NCBI GenBank assembly: GCA_031308135.1
Contig: JAHLJT010008756.1
Span: forward strand, 69,806,172 to 69,870,171
From: Acheta domesticus
Taxonomy: Eukaryota > Arthropoda > Insecta > Orthoptera > Gryllidae
Direction: 5' to 3'
DNA length: 64,000 nt
The notes below the pieces were generated by a model that worked only from the letters and a program-made list of their open reading frames with translations, had not been told where the DNA came from and ran no database searches. Positions 10,100 to 21,535 of this stretch are shown here, one piece after another. Both the position numbers and the translations under genes were made by a program. The stretch's first letter is position 1, and each line of letters begins with the position of its first letter.

Positions 10100-12430
10100 G
10101 TGGTGGACCAAGCGTTAGTCTACTGATATTTAGGTTTAATAAATATAAATAGTACGTATTTTGTGTCTTCTCGTAAGATGGACTTCTGTAGTTGTTTCCA
10201 ATATCAACGGAAAACAGTGTGAATAAGTAGCGAGACCGTAAAAGGGATTAAATTGTAAATATGTAATTGAATTTGTACAGAAAAGTGTATAAAATGTAAT
10301 ACGTAAAAGATATTTTACACGAAAATATATTAGAAGCAAATATACTTTTAATGAGTGATTATTTGTTATTGGTAAAAGAGGCGTTAATTATCAAGTTTTT
10401 AGCATTTCTCAAATAATGTTTTGTACTTGAAACAGTGACTATGTAATGACAATAATAAATCTCAATGATGATTGTTAACATGCTTCATTATTTTTTTCAC
10501 GTCATTACTACAAACTATATTAACGAATATTTTAATGAAACTATTTATAAAATAAGTACAGGTTAAAATATCAAATTCATTGCCCATTTTTAGGAGATAC
10601 TTAACTTACTGAAAAAATATTATTTTCCATTGCCCTCAGAAATTTTCCGATTCGTTAAGTTTTTTTTCGTGTAAATATAGTATAGTCATGTAGTTACGTG
10701 TACCTTACCTCATGGTTATTATGGGTCATGAATTACAGAATGAAGATATACGTATATGCAATTTGCCAAATGTCTCATTGATTACAAGAATATTATAGGT
10801 GTCAAATTATCTTATCACTTTCATTTCATCCATAAGAGTATCGTGGACGACAGCTGTCTTGTATTAATGAAATCGCATGTCCAGCAGGTGCTGTAAGCTC
10901 GAGATGATGAATGGTCCTTAAGAAATAGATGTAAGAATACTAGCACAATGACCTTTACCATTTTAAAAATTGTCCTCAGTGCAAAAAGGGAGATGTTTGT
11001 CAAATGCTCACTAGGTAGAAAACCTTCGCAAGTTTAATAAAATTTGATGTAAGTGTATACTCGTAACATCCAAGCAGATATTTTGCTTATTTGCACACTT
11101 AGATTTCGCTCTGAAGATTGAGATTTACCACGCAATAATGCATTGTAACTACAAATTAGTATTTCTAATATGTAACATGAAATATTACAATATTTGTGAA
11201 AATGAAGTTATTATTTTACGGCTGTAAAAGAAAAATGTTTTTTTTTTATGAACAACCTTTTTACATTCTCATAAATGACATCACGCGTGGTTTAAAATTT
11301 ACCAAAAAGTCATTGAGCCACGTAGCGGAGAGTTGTTCTGGTGGAATGACCAATTATTTTAGTTTGATACACAGATAGAAAGTGTCAATCACCAAAACGT
11401 TCTGTCTGTCCAAAACGCCGCTTAACTTATTTTATTTGTTACCACAGAAACGTGCAACGCAAGGGAAAATTCAAAAATGTTTTGCTATTAGTCATCTGAG
11501 ATTGTTTACAGTTGAAATTAGTTCTTCTTTGGCATTGGTCTCTTAACACATACATGGAATAATAGTGATTTCGTCAATTTATCAGCAACAGTCATTTCTA
11601 GCAGGTTTCACAACCTACGCGTATTCTTCATCGGCGTGGGCACTGGGCTTCCGGGAAGGCCGTAGCTCTGATTCATAATTTTATCCTTTTTAATTTGACA
11701 ATTTGGGAATTGATATCCGATATTTAAGGAAGAGGCTTTCAAAACTTTGTGGAAAACCTGTAAATGGTCTAACATAAAATCACTTGTATTAATTGTATCA
11801 TTAAAGCTATGTCATTTTCCTTGTAGTTTGTTTTCTTAATTCCGAAGAAAAAATTCCATAAAAAACTAAAAAAATAAAGGAATAAGGGGCCCAGAAAGCC
11901 TTAAAAATGTGCTTGTCCTTCCTCTTGTTTTAGGCTGAGCACTCTTTCGCTATTGTAATATTTTTGGTTATTTGTTGGATTTACATGAGGAATAGAGAAA
12001 AACCCAACATAATTACTAGCAAAACATTGGCCGTTTCAAGTTTACCAGCATCATCGTAGACTACCATCGTTTTCAAATTTTCGCCCTCCACACAGCTCTA
12101 CAACACATCACGTTCCTACCATTCAGAAACATCTCGAAGCAACAGCATATCACGTACAACTCCCACCCCACGACTCTTCACCTGTTCCTCGGGACGTGTG
12201 TGTGTACGCGAGTCGTAATCCGGAAATGAGATCAGATAAACGAACATACATGAAGAGCCGCGGCCGCGCAGTGAGATCGGAAAAAAAATCTCATTTCTGT
12301 TACAAGTCTAGACGCGGAGAGGGCACTATTATCGAGGAATTTGAACGTCGGGATGATGTTTCGATTAAAATCTTTTCTTGCACAAGAATCATTTCTCCTG
12401 TGTAGCGCTCTGATGAGGTTATTACACATC
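10100..12430. other. AT-rich unannotated DNA
   Basis: More than 2 kb has no feature I can support. All open frames are 70 codons or shorter and have no recognisable motif. Confidence 0.6.
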
Positions 12431-12439
12431 CGTCTTATT

Positions 12440-12670
12440 GGTCGTGGCGATCGCGATTCTGCTCCGCACAGCGCCGCCGCGCGGTTGTACCAATGAGGCG
12501 AGTCCTCTCGGCCGGCGGCGTGGCGGCTTCCGTTCCCAGCGTGCAATTTGTCGGGTCGCGCCTGTTCCCATGGCAGCACAAACCTAATTCCGCAGCGGGT
12601 AATCACGCCGCCCGCCCGCCCGCCGACGCCGCACAGTGCGCGAGCAACGCTGGACACGGGGTGGTAGGAG
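12440..12670. other. CpG-rich island running into a tandem array
   Basis: The DNA is GC-rich with many CG dinucleotides (for example CCGCCCGCCCGCCCGCCG near 12607). It merges at its right edge with the first unit of the array below, because its GCGAGCAACGCTGGACAC lines up with GCTCGCTGGAAAC in later units. Confidence 0.6.
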
Positions 12671-13560
12671 GGTGGAAATCGTTCATAAATTGTAGATTTT
12701 CTCGTATCTTTCGAACCTCGCATCTTTCTATTTTTATGCAAAATAATTGTTAATTTTTTAAAAAAATTATATTTTATAAATATTTGTTAATTATAAAATT
12801 TGAAATATTTAATAATTATGTAATTTTAAATATTTCATAATCATGTCATTTTAATTCTTTTATAAATATGTAAAATAATTTTCTCGTCGACTGCAATGAC
12901 ATTAGTCGTTGTTGCACGCGTCGTTAGGCGTTGTTCTGTCGATATTGCGTTGTCACGGCTCTTTGGAAACGAGGTGTTATGAGGATGGAAAATGTTGATA
13001 TACGGAGATGTGGCACGTAAATTTTTTCATGTCCTTCGAATCTCCCTTTTATCGACTTTGATGTAAAATCATTGATAGTTTTTATTTTTCCAGGCTCGTT
13101 AACAATGTCATTAGTTGTTTTTGGCGCGTCATGCGGCGTTGTTGCGTCGTTATTGCGTTGTCGTTGTCATTGTCGTTGTCGAAGCTCGCTGGAAACTGGG
13201 TAGTATGAGGGTCGTAAATATTATTATACGGAGACGTGGTTAATTGATTTTCTCGTATTCTTCGAATTTTGCTTTTATCGATTTTTATGTAAAATAGTTT
13301 ATTGGTTCTTATTGTTTTCAGGCTCGTCAACCGCAATGTTGTTGGCACGTCGTTAGACATAGTTATTACGTTGTTGTCGTTGTCAAGTCTCGCTGGAAGT
13401 GGGGTAGTATGAGAGTGGAAAATGTTCATATAAGATGTGCCTTTTAAATTTTCTCGTGTTCTTCAAATCTCGCATCATTCGATTTTTTAATGTAAAATGA
13501 TTGATTTTTTTCATGGCTTGTCAAATACTATGACTATGGTCATTAGTTATTGTTGCACCG
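12650..13560 (+). repeat. Degenerate tandem array, four units of about 200-310 bp
   Basis: Four successive units share an ordered set of landmarks. These are GCTGGAAACTGGGTAGTATGAG-like starts near 12650, 12965, 13188 and 13390, then AATATT(G)ATATACGGAGA, TTTTCTCGTATTCTTCGAAT, TTTTATCGATTTTTATGTAAAAT, TTTCAGGCTCGTCAA and a GTCGTTGTTG-rich segment. Unit 1 is longest because of an AT-rich insertion at about 12750-12880. The units are too diverged to give a useful reading frame. It looks like an old satellite or a duplicated promoter-type segment. Confidence 0.8.
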
Positions 13561-14947
13561 ACCCATCTTAGCCGGTATACAAATAATGATAATAATAATT
13601 ATTATTATTTTTACAATAGTTATAACAATAATGATGATAATAATAACTACTACGTTGAAATAATGAAGGTTTTTCTGCAGAAATAAAAAAGTTTTGGAGA
13701 AGGTGTGACATGATATTCGTTATTTTGCTGAAGGTATATTTATGAAATATTTTTGGAGAAATATGGAGAAAATGGGATGATTCCTACAAATGCTGAATTG
13801 TAAACAGAAAATAATGATTATGATACGTGTCTTTTAGTTTGCATGCTCATAAAATAAGTAATTTTCAATGTCAGACTTGGCACGAAAGATTAAAGACTCT
13901 CTGAAACTATTTAGCATGCATTCTTTTCGAATTTCTTGTATATTGCTATGTAGTAGAGGGAAGATTCCGAAAAGTTTCGGAAAAAGCCCCCATTTTTTTT
14001 TCAGAAAATAGACTTTTTAAAGCCTTTCTGCAAGTAAATTATTCGAAGTAAAGATTTTTACTTAATGAAATCTACTATCGAAAAATATAACTTTAGATAA
14101 TGTCATGTTTATTTTTTCGAGTAATTTTCACGCAACTGCGAGTGAAATCATGACTTTTATCAAAATAAATATGTACAAAGGTTTTCTCAAAAACGCTTGG
14201 ATTTTTTCTTCAGTTTTTTTGTTAAAATTGAGAAAAGGTAACTAATTATACGGCATAGGCTTGATTCCCATTCCAACGTCAGAAATTCCGAATTCTTTCA
14301 GAAACTTCGAAATTATAGGTATGCACTTGACGGTGTAAAGGTTTGCAGAGCTATTTGGTCTAATTTCAAATCACTGCGCTAGTGAATATTTTTTCGGCTT
14401 GTAATCTCTTTTGAATATTCAACAAATATTATAACATTATGTAAACTACACAAATAATATGAGAAATTATGTGCGCTTCATCAGTACTAGTTTAAAATTA
14501 ACTCAATATTTTTTGGAGATTTTAAGTGGTGAATAGCAAGTTTCTTTGTGAATTATTTTATCGATATTATGTATTGAGGTTTTAGAGTATTATTTTTTTG
14601 CCATATTAATATTTCTACATGATTTTTAATAAATAAATTAAAAATCGTAATTTATTATAAGTTTTCATAACATCAGTCCCACTGTAATGATCGCCGCTAA
14701 TCTCGACCCGCCGCAGTTGTATTCATAGCGATCCCAATGCCTGGGACTCATCAATCCATTTTCCTTGTCCTCGTGCTTGTTATTGCTGTTCTTTTTTTTT
14801 TTCGATGCTGCCGCGGCAGGGGTGTACAATTTTTGTTTCGGTAATGGTTGCCTTCTATTTGCGGTTAACTGACACGAGATGTCCAGGTTTAGACCTAGCT
14901 AGAGAAGATATGTATTTTTCTTTACAGTGTAATTAGTTTGATTATAG

Positions 14948-14949
<2 letters not shown>
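13561..14949. other. AT-rich DNA with a (TAA)/(TTA)-rich patch
   Basis: Positions 13585-13650 hold imperfect TAA/TTA triplets. The rest, to 14945, is AT-rich with homopolymer runs and no supported gene. Confidence 0.6.

Positions 14950-14986
<37 letters not shown>
14950..14986. repeat. (CA)18 microsatellite
   Basis: An uninterrupted CA dinucleotide tract of 37 bases. Confidence 0.97.
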
Positions 14987-14991
<5 letters not shown>

Positions 14992-17045
14992 TTGTGCAGT
15001 ACACTGCATTAGGTTAGATATATGAATTCTAAGACCTCCGGGTTGTTTTTCAAGGTGAAGCGTCTTTATACCCCTGGTGATCTTACGAGCTCAACTTCTA
15101 ACGAACTGCTAATGATAATCAAAGGCCACTCAAAATATATGCGTGTAAACCTGAAGCGGAATGTTTTCGTGTACTAATATTAGATGGTATTTCCTTCGTC
15201 ATTCCGGTCATCATTATGTTTGCACACGACCTGTAAAATATCCGAGAATATCGAACGAGTTCCACTGAAAGAATTATGGTAGCGTTCTCCCTCCGTGCCT
15301 TCTTGTCTTCAAGTTAAGTGTAGTGGACCGGATCGAGAAAGCGGTTGAGTTCGTTTCAGGGACAATTACTGGGTGATCGTTATAGATCGAATTGGTCTGT
15401 GGGTGGGCAGATTGGACCAACGGTGACGCAGATGTCGGTGAATGATGAAGGAATTGGGTGCTGTTCTAGAGAGTTCGGAAGAAAGCATGTGCCGGTATTG
15501 TGTGTGCCGATGGTAAATGGAAACGGAAAAACATTGACGATAATAAGGTGGGAGTACAGGAAATGACGCTGATACGATTGACACATTTTTGCGAAGTTAT
15601 ACTTTACAATTAAACATGGATAAAAATGTAATTTACCCTGCATTTGTTCAAAGTTAATATTTTTACAATTCTGCATTACAAATGTCATTCGGGATAATAT
15701 AATTATTCATAAAGAATTTATTAAATCAGTGATAATAATGTATAAATTGTGGCAACCAACAAATTCCTGATAATGTTGGAGGCAGAGAAATAAGTTATGT
15801 AATAATGTAAACCTATTTGCAACAACAGGGCATTTGTTTCTTATGTTAATAATATATTCTGAAAAACAACTGGGATGAGTTAGTTGTTCAAAAGGATCCT
15901 TAGTAAGTCTTGCAGCAGGATGACAACTATTATTTGTACCCAATCAGTATCATTTTTTAATATGGCGGTAATATTCTTTCTCTGTGTCGTTTCGTGTTTC
16001 TAACTCTTGTTGCCTTTATATATTTACGATGTGTCAATTAGCTAATTTACGTGGTTCAGTAAATATTATATTCAAAATAACTTCGAAATTTTAGTAAAAG
16101 TTTTTAATTCTACAATTAAGGAAATACTAGTTGCCTGCAGCAACCCAAATCTACACAATGGTTTTCCAAAAAGAAGCCTGCACCCTGGACAAGGTCAAAA
16201 AATTAGACATCGTATAACACTGAAATAAATTAAATGTTTTAACGAAAACAGTCTTCATAAATACTGCAATATCACAGAATCTACATAGTACAACACTTCT
16301 TTACATCCCAAGAACATAAAAAAACGGCGTGTTCCATAACCCTACACGCGAATAGCAATATGTATTTTATATATTAATGGCAGGCGGCCTCTTCCTTGAA
16401 GCATTGCTGTCGCATCGTGTCAGAAAAGCAGTGACGTAGGAAGTTCGGGAATTCACTCGGTTCGTGCGTTATGAGAATGAGCACATTAGCACAATCAAAT
16501 ATTTGCATAATTCAGACGAAATTTAAAGTGTTTCATTATTTTTGAATTTTTCCCAAGCACCTGCATATGTAACAAAACATAAACACCTCTTACATATCCG
16601 GAGGCTGCATTTTTTTCAATTTCTCGGTGAATTGAAAAATAGTAGTATATATTTTCAATTTTTTAAACTAATACAAACACAATGAGTGTTTTTTTAATTG
16701 CCATAATTATAAGTAATCGTAAGTTGGTTAAAAGCAGAAGGCGATGTCATAATATGAATAGTTTTAAATTAAAATCGATGAATAACACTGAAACCTTTGA
16801 TTTTGTAATCATAATAAATAATAAAAGCAATTTGTTTTAGTTCCATCGTTTTGAAGTTGCTTCGAGATTTTGAAATAATAAAAATGTTAAATATACTCGT
16901 AGCTCTAAACCAAGCCAAAGACTATCATTGGCTTGAGTCGTTTGAACTGTGTTCACTGGGGTATCAATAGCTCGACTATCATTCGAATGACGCAAATACG
17001 TTTATTGCCGAAGCAATTCTCTCGTATCAGACACCCTCAAAATGC
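14987..17045. other. Unannotated DNA
   Basis: No gene or repeat family is recognised. A 73-codon frame at 15345-15566 follows a plausible acceptor-like TTTCAG but has no recognisable domain and no matching donor. An 8-bp stem (CAAGCCAA, 9-base loop, TTGGCTTG) lies at 16911-16935. Confidence 0.5.
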
Positions 17046-17054
17046 GAAGACAAC

Positions 17055-17225
17055 GGCGCGGCAACGGCGACGGTAGCAGTCATTTCTGTGGAGGTGACGC
17101 CGGTGGCATCGGCGGTGGCGCTGGCGGTGGCGATGGTAGTGGCGTTGGGGGTGGCGATGGTGGTGGCGATATTGGGGGCAATGGTGGCGGTGGCGGCGGC
17201 AGCGGGTGGCCAAGCTGTGTGGTCT
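17055..17225 (+). repeat. Degenerate GGTGGC hexanucleotide repeat
   Basis: Imperfect GGTGGC/GATGGT/GGCGGT units run for about 170 bases. They give glycine-rich frames on one strand and proline-rich frames on the other. Confidence 0.85.
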
Positions 17226-17411
17226 TCATCGGTGGCTCCTGTTGCCTCGGTCTCTTCGATCGCCCCACCGCCCCAACTTCCCCCTCTGAACCCACAGCCC
17301 CCTTCCCCTTCACCGCATCCGGCAATGTTTTGCCCCCAAGGAATCCGTGTATCGGCCGGCGACTTCCTCGGAAAATGAAGCCATCCTTTGTGTCGTCTCG
17401 CCTATTTTTTT

Positions 17412-17470
17412 AGAAGGCGAGGGCGGCGACGGCGGCGACGGCGGTGGTGGCGGCGTGGCAGGCGGAGGGG
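17412..17470 (+). repeat. GGCGAC/GGCGGC short repeat
   Basis: This is a second small patch of GGCGAC and GGTGGC units just downstream of the larger one. The surrounding 17230-17660 is GC-rich, with no gene supported. Confidence 0.7.
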
Positions 17471-17660
17471 TCTCGAAATGGAGAAATTGAATGGTTTTGG
17501 AAAACGATTCAATTTGGGCGTCGTCTTCTTGCGACGCGCGTTTGGCGTGCCTCTTCCGAGTGCGTGTGGCAACTGCCTCCGCGTCGAGGGCACCACTGCC
17601 ACCGGAGACGTGTTCCTATGCTGTAATGGTCTCAAAGGTGGTTGGTGGTCCTTCTAGAAA

Positions 17661-19430
17661 GGCAACGCGCCGTGTGTTTGTTAAAAATTTGACGTTTTTC
17701 GTAAGATGGACAACTACTTTCAATGCTGAGTACGTAGGTATTTAAATTGTATAGAACTTTTGTACTCACATTCTTCATTTTCTAAACAATTATAATTTCA
17801 GAAATACTATTGACTGTAGAAAATAGAGAGTGACGATTCACGTAACAAAATAAATAACTCACAAAAAATGAAAAAAATGTAGTTATAATTATGTGAAAAT
17901 TATCTACGAGAAATTAACACTAGAAGATGAAGTGAAGATCAAAGTTCTAAATATCGCAATACATTTTTTTTCTAAATTAGATTCTAAAAAAATAAATTGT
18001 ACAAAATACTGTGTCAGACTAGATATTTGAGGTTGTCCAAAGTAATTCAGTTCAAAAAATTGTATGTTTTAAATAATATGTATTTAAAATTTACTTATTT
18101 AATAATTTACTAATAACAAAAAAATCAACAAATTGGATATTTAGACTACTAGGCTTTTTTCTGGTAACAAATTAATGGTTACACGCCAGTCATATGCTTA
18201 TAGGATAAAAACATGTGACTAATTACATTGTTGCGCTGCTGATGTTTCAAATATTTATTTTTGATTTTCCACGTCTCCGAAGCCACGAAGACTCGAAGAC
18301 TCCAAGAACAAGAAAATAACCCGGCTTCCTTGCATGTATTATTAATTTAGAAAAATACTCTTTAACATCTTGGATGTTTTTATTAATATAAATATGTTTA
18401 TATTATATGAATAACTAACATGTTATAACGTATTTTTACCCCAATGTACTCTTGGTGTTTACAAAAAAAGGGTGAATTACAAATATTAAATAATTATTTT
18501 AAAATATTCAAGTAAGTAAAAGTAAAATGCTTACCATTTCCATCTTTTAAATCTTCAATTAAAACATACCGCAGTATCCTTCGAAAATCAGTTGTTGGTC
18601 TATTGTTAGTGTTTTAAACTAGTGCATACGGTATTTCACAGAATCCATACCTATAAAAATACTCAAACGTGGGTTTACTTTTATCGTAGATTTAATTAGA
18701 AAATTAATCTCTGCCAATCGCAGTGCTATTTTGATCCCTTTTTCATTTCGACTGTGCAAAATTCAAGAGATCAAAGAATTTCTAGTGAAGCCCAAATTCA
18801 ACTGCTTCTTCGAGAGGGTGGATTCCACATTTGATGAAGCTATATTTTATTTTATCAATATTATTATCAACTTCGTTCAATCCACAGTGGGTGTCTGGGA
18901 TCTTCGCCGTCGGACTTCAGGACAGGAAACCTCTCCCTCGGCCTTAACATCTGGAATGAATGAAAAGGAAAGATTGCAGGCAATTAGCGGCTCATTGAAG
19001 GTGAAGTTCCAGCATTCGCCTTGATATAATCAAAGATACAATAGGAACTAACAATCAGAGTGGGCAAACTTCAAACATTCCGAGGGACTAAGTTGCTACT
19101 GTTAATTATAGCACGTAAATTCCAACGAATAATAGCATCAAGACCATCATTCCAGTCGTCAGATGCACAATCGTAAGATTGCGACTACCGAAGCTGGTAT
19201 TAATTTCCCGGACGCTTGAGACAATCGATGCTAGTATTAATTAAAAAATAATTAGCGTTTGGACAGGTAATTCACTGCGTTTTACCTTTGCAGATGCCCT
19301 GAACCTCTCAAAAACGCACTTAATGAATAAATGTTATTTGTTGATTCTTAATATATAGCACAATAAACTCAAAGACGTGACTTACTGGAGACTGTCCTAA
19401 AAGGAAATTGTATGTCGTAACAACGTAGTT
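17661..19430. other. AT-rich unannotated DNA
   Basis: No feature is supported. The 97-codon frame at 18731-19024 shows no domain that I recognise. Confidence 0.55.
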
Positions 19431-19439
19431 GCTACCTGA

Positions 19440-20245
19440 AATCGTTCTTTTTATTTTCTCACCATATTACGTACTTAGTACGGAGAAAGTATTATAATGC
19501 CACGACCAAAATCAGTTTTTTGACATAAAGATACATATTATGAGGTCTGATGTCAAAAAAGTGAACAAATCTTGTCTTGAAAACGTCGTGTAGTCAGAAT
19601 ACATGTTTTGTGGTACCTTGATACTGAAAACTTGGCTGATTGGGAAACTCCTGCCTTTACAAGTGTTCTTGGCTATCCGGAAGACTTCACCTCATTGTGA
19701 TGCCAAAGTTTCAGCAATCTTGTTATGGTCTTCCTCACGGAAGGTCTGCGATGGAATGGTCGACGCTCAGGTTAATAAACGAGAGTTGCAGAATGCGAAC
19801 TTGGACCGTCCTTTGCCGTCCGATCACCTACCTTGCCGACCTATTCGACATCCTCGCGTGGCTACGAGTCGGCCCCATGATTGGTTAGCTAGGTTCGTAG
19901 TGCAACACACGTATATTACCCGTCTTCACCGTCTCTCTGACTGACCATGTCGCCTGTCTGAGTCTGACTGACTGACTGACTGTCCGTCTGTCCGATTTTG
20001 TCCAAAATAGATATTCCCTCACCAATATTTTGATTTTTGGTGGTTCAGTACATAAAGTTTTAACATTTTCAAAATTTTCTCAGAAATTGCTCCAAATTAT
20101 TTGAATACTTTTTTCTCGAAGAGCATAAAAGACGCTAAAAAATGACATATTTAATTTTTGGAATATTGAAATTTCCGAATTTTCGAAAACAGCAAAAATT
20201 AATAATATAATGAGAAAGTGTGCTGTTGTGGCACCACTAGTTCTC
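19440..20245. repeat. Possible AT-rich interspersed element (unclassified)
   Basis: It begins near TATTTTCTCACCATATTACG with the short palindrome CGTACTTAGTACG and ends near ATAATGAGAAAGTG. TTTCTCA at the left and TGAGAAA at the right form short imperfect inverted ends. Inside lie GACT/GTCC tetranucleotides (19961-19995) and an A/T-rich, TTTTC/AATTTT-rich second half. The boundaries and the class are guesses. Confidence 0.3.
19961..19995. repeat. GACT / GTCC tetranucleotide patch
   Basis: Four GACT units are followed by GTCCGTCTGTCC. A similar ACGG tetranucleotide patch occurs in the element ending near 45650. Confidence 0.8.
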
Positions 20246-20499
20246 TTACCTTCTCCTTTGGAGCCGTCGTTCCATTTCACCAGTGGTGTCAAGGTCTTCT
20301 ACTGGTTGTAGTCGCACGCGGCGTGGCTTCGTTGCATGCCACGTGCTACTCTGCGCAACTAGCGTCGGGAAAGGAAGCTATTAGTAACCCCGCCTATTTA
20401 CAATAGGGATGGCGTTGTCTCTGGTGGCAGGGTGACGAACTTCGTGAAGAGGTGATTTCGTCATGGCACTCGGGCCAAGGACTCCCGCTCGTGGCATCG

Positions 20500-20900
20500 A
20501 CCTTGACAACTCTGCATTACACTGTCCACGCCAATTCCGAGCGTTGGGGGCGGTTCCAACGTGCGTCCGAATTCAGCGGGACCCGACGCGCGACACAAGG
20601 ATGCGAGACGGCCCGCTTTTTTGCGAGGGCCCGCCGCCCGGCGCCACTTGACCGAGGGCCATTACGCGTTTTTCCGGCGGGGAGCGGGCGAGCGGCCCGC
20701 CCCGCTCGATCAAGAGCTCCTGCGCCTCCCGGCACCTACGTGGGGAGCCACGGTTATCGGTCGCCAATCGGCGCCTCCCAGCGGGAACCTGTCCTTTGTG
20801 CTTTTTGGAGTGACAATTAATCGTTTGGGAGATGGCCGCGAAAAAGGACCATTTTTCGGGATGGCGGTCGGTCTCGGAATACCAAGCCCTCGAAAATTGC
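20500..20900. other. CpG-rich island
   Basis: About 400 bases are GC-rich with frequent CG and several overlapping open frames on both strands. None shows a recognisable domain. It is a candidate promoter or first-exon region only. Confidence 0.5.
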
Positions 20901-20920
20901 CGCTTTGTTCTTGCACGTGA

Positions 20921-21236
20921 TTTTTCAGAGGTGGAAGGAATGTAGGTCTTTATTAGTTCGAGATCCAGAAACTTCAGGGACAATGAAGTAATTTGTTAAA
21001 TTTTGTTTTTACTTTTTAACCTATGTAGGAAACCGACGTCTTTCAAGAGTATTGAAGAATGAAAATGGAGGGAATAGTTCCGATATTATTTACCTAAATG
21101 TGATTACACCCAGTTACTTCAAATTACTTCAATTTCTTAGGCATATCTGCCCTCTGTAACCACAAGACACTTAGTTCATTAGTAAAATATTTGTATTTGA
21201 TTTTCAATACTTAGATAGTCATTGTTTAATGACCGG
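20921..21236. other. AT-rich unannotated DNA
   Basis: Nothing is recognisable between the CpG-rich island and the tRNA-derived SINE. Confidence 0.5.
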
Positions 21237-21535
21237 TGTGGACTGCCGTTATAGCATAACTGGTTAAAACAGTTTTCGGTGTATGTTCGAAGGCATGGAT
21301 TCGAATCCCACATAGAGCATAGATGTTTTCTTTACACAACTGTGGCATGATTGTCAGTTCATAGCCCTATGTATCACATCCCAACCGCTAATTCAGCCAT
21401 TCACTCTTCCCAGGGCGGCTGAAATGGACGTTAACGCCAAAATGATTCAACATCCTACGGTGCATTAGCGCAGGTCCATAGGTGCAAAATTCGTTTAGTC
21501 ATATTGGCACATTAAATAATTGACTGAACTGAGTT
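21237..21535 (+). mobile_element. tRNA-derived SINE, second family
   Basis: The head carries a good RNA polymerase III box A (TAGCATAACTGGTT near 21252) and box B (GGATTCGAATCCC near 21296), about 35 bases apart as in a tRNA gene. The tRNA fold is not complete, and about 200 bases of unrelated body follow. The element appears to end in an imperfect GACTGAACTGAG tail near 21530. No second copy of this body was noticed in the window. Confidence 0.7.
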
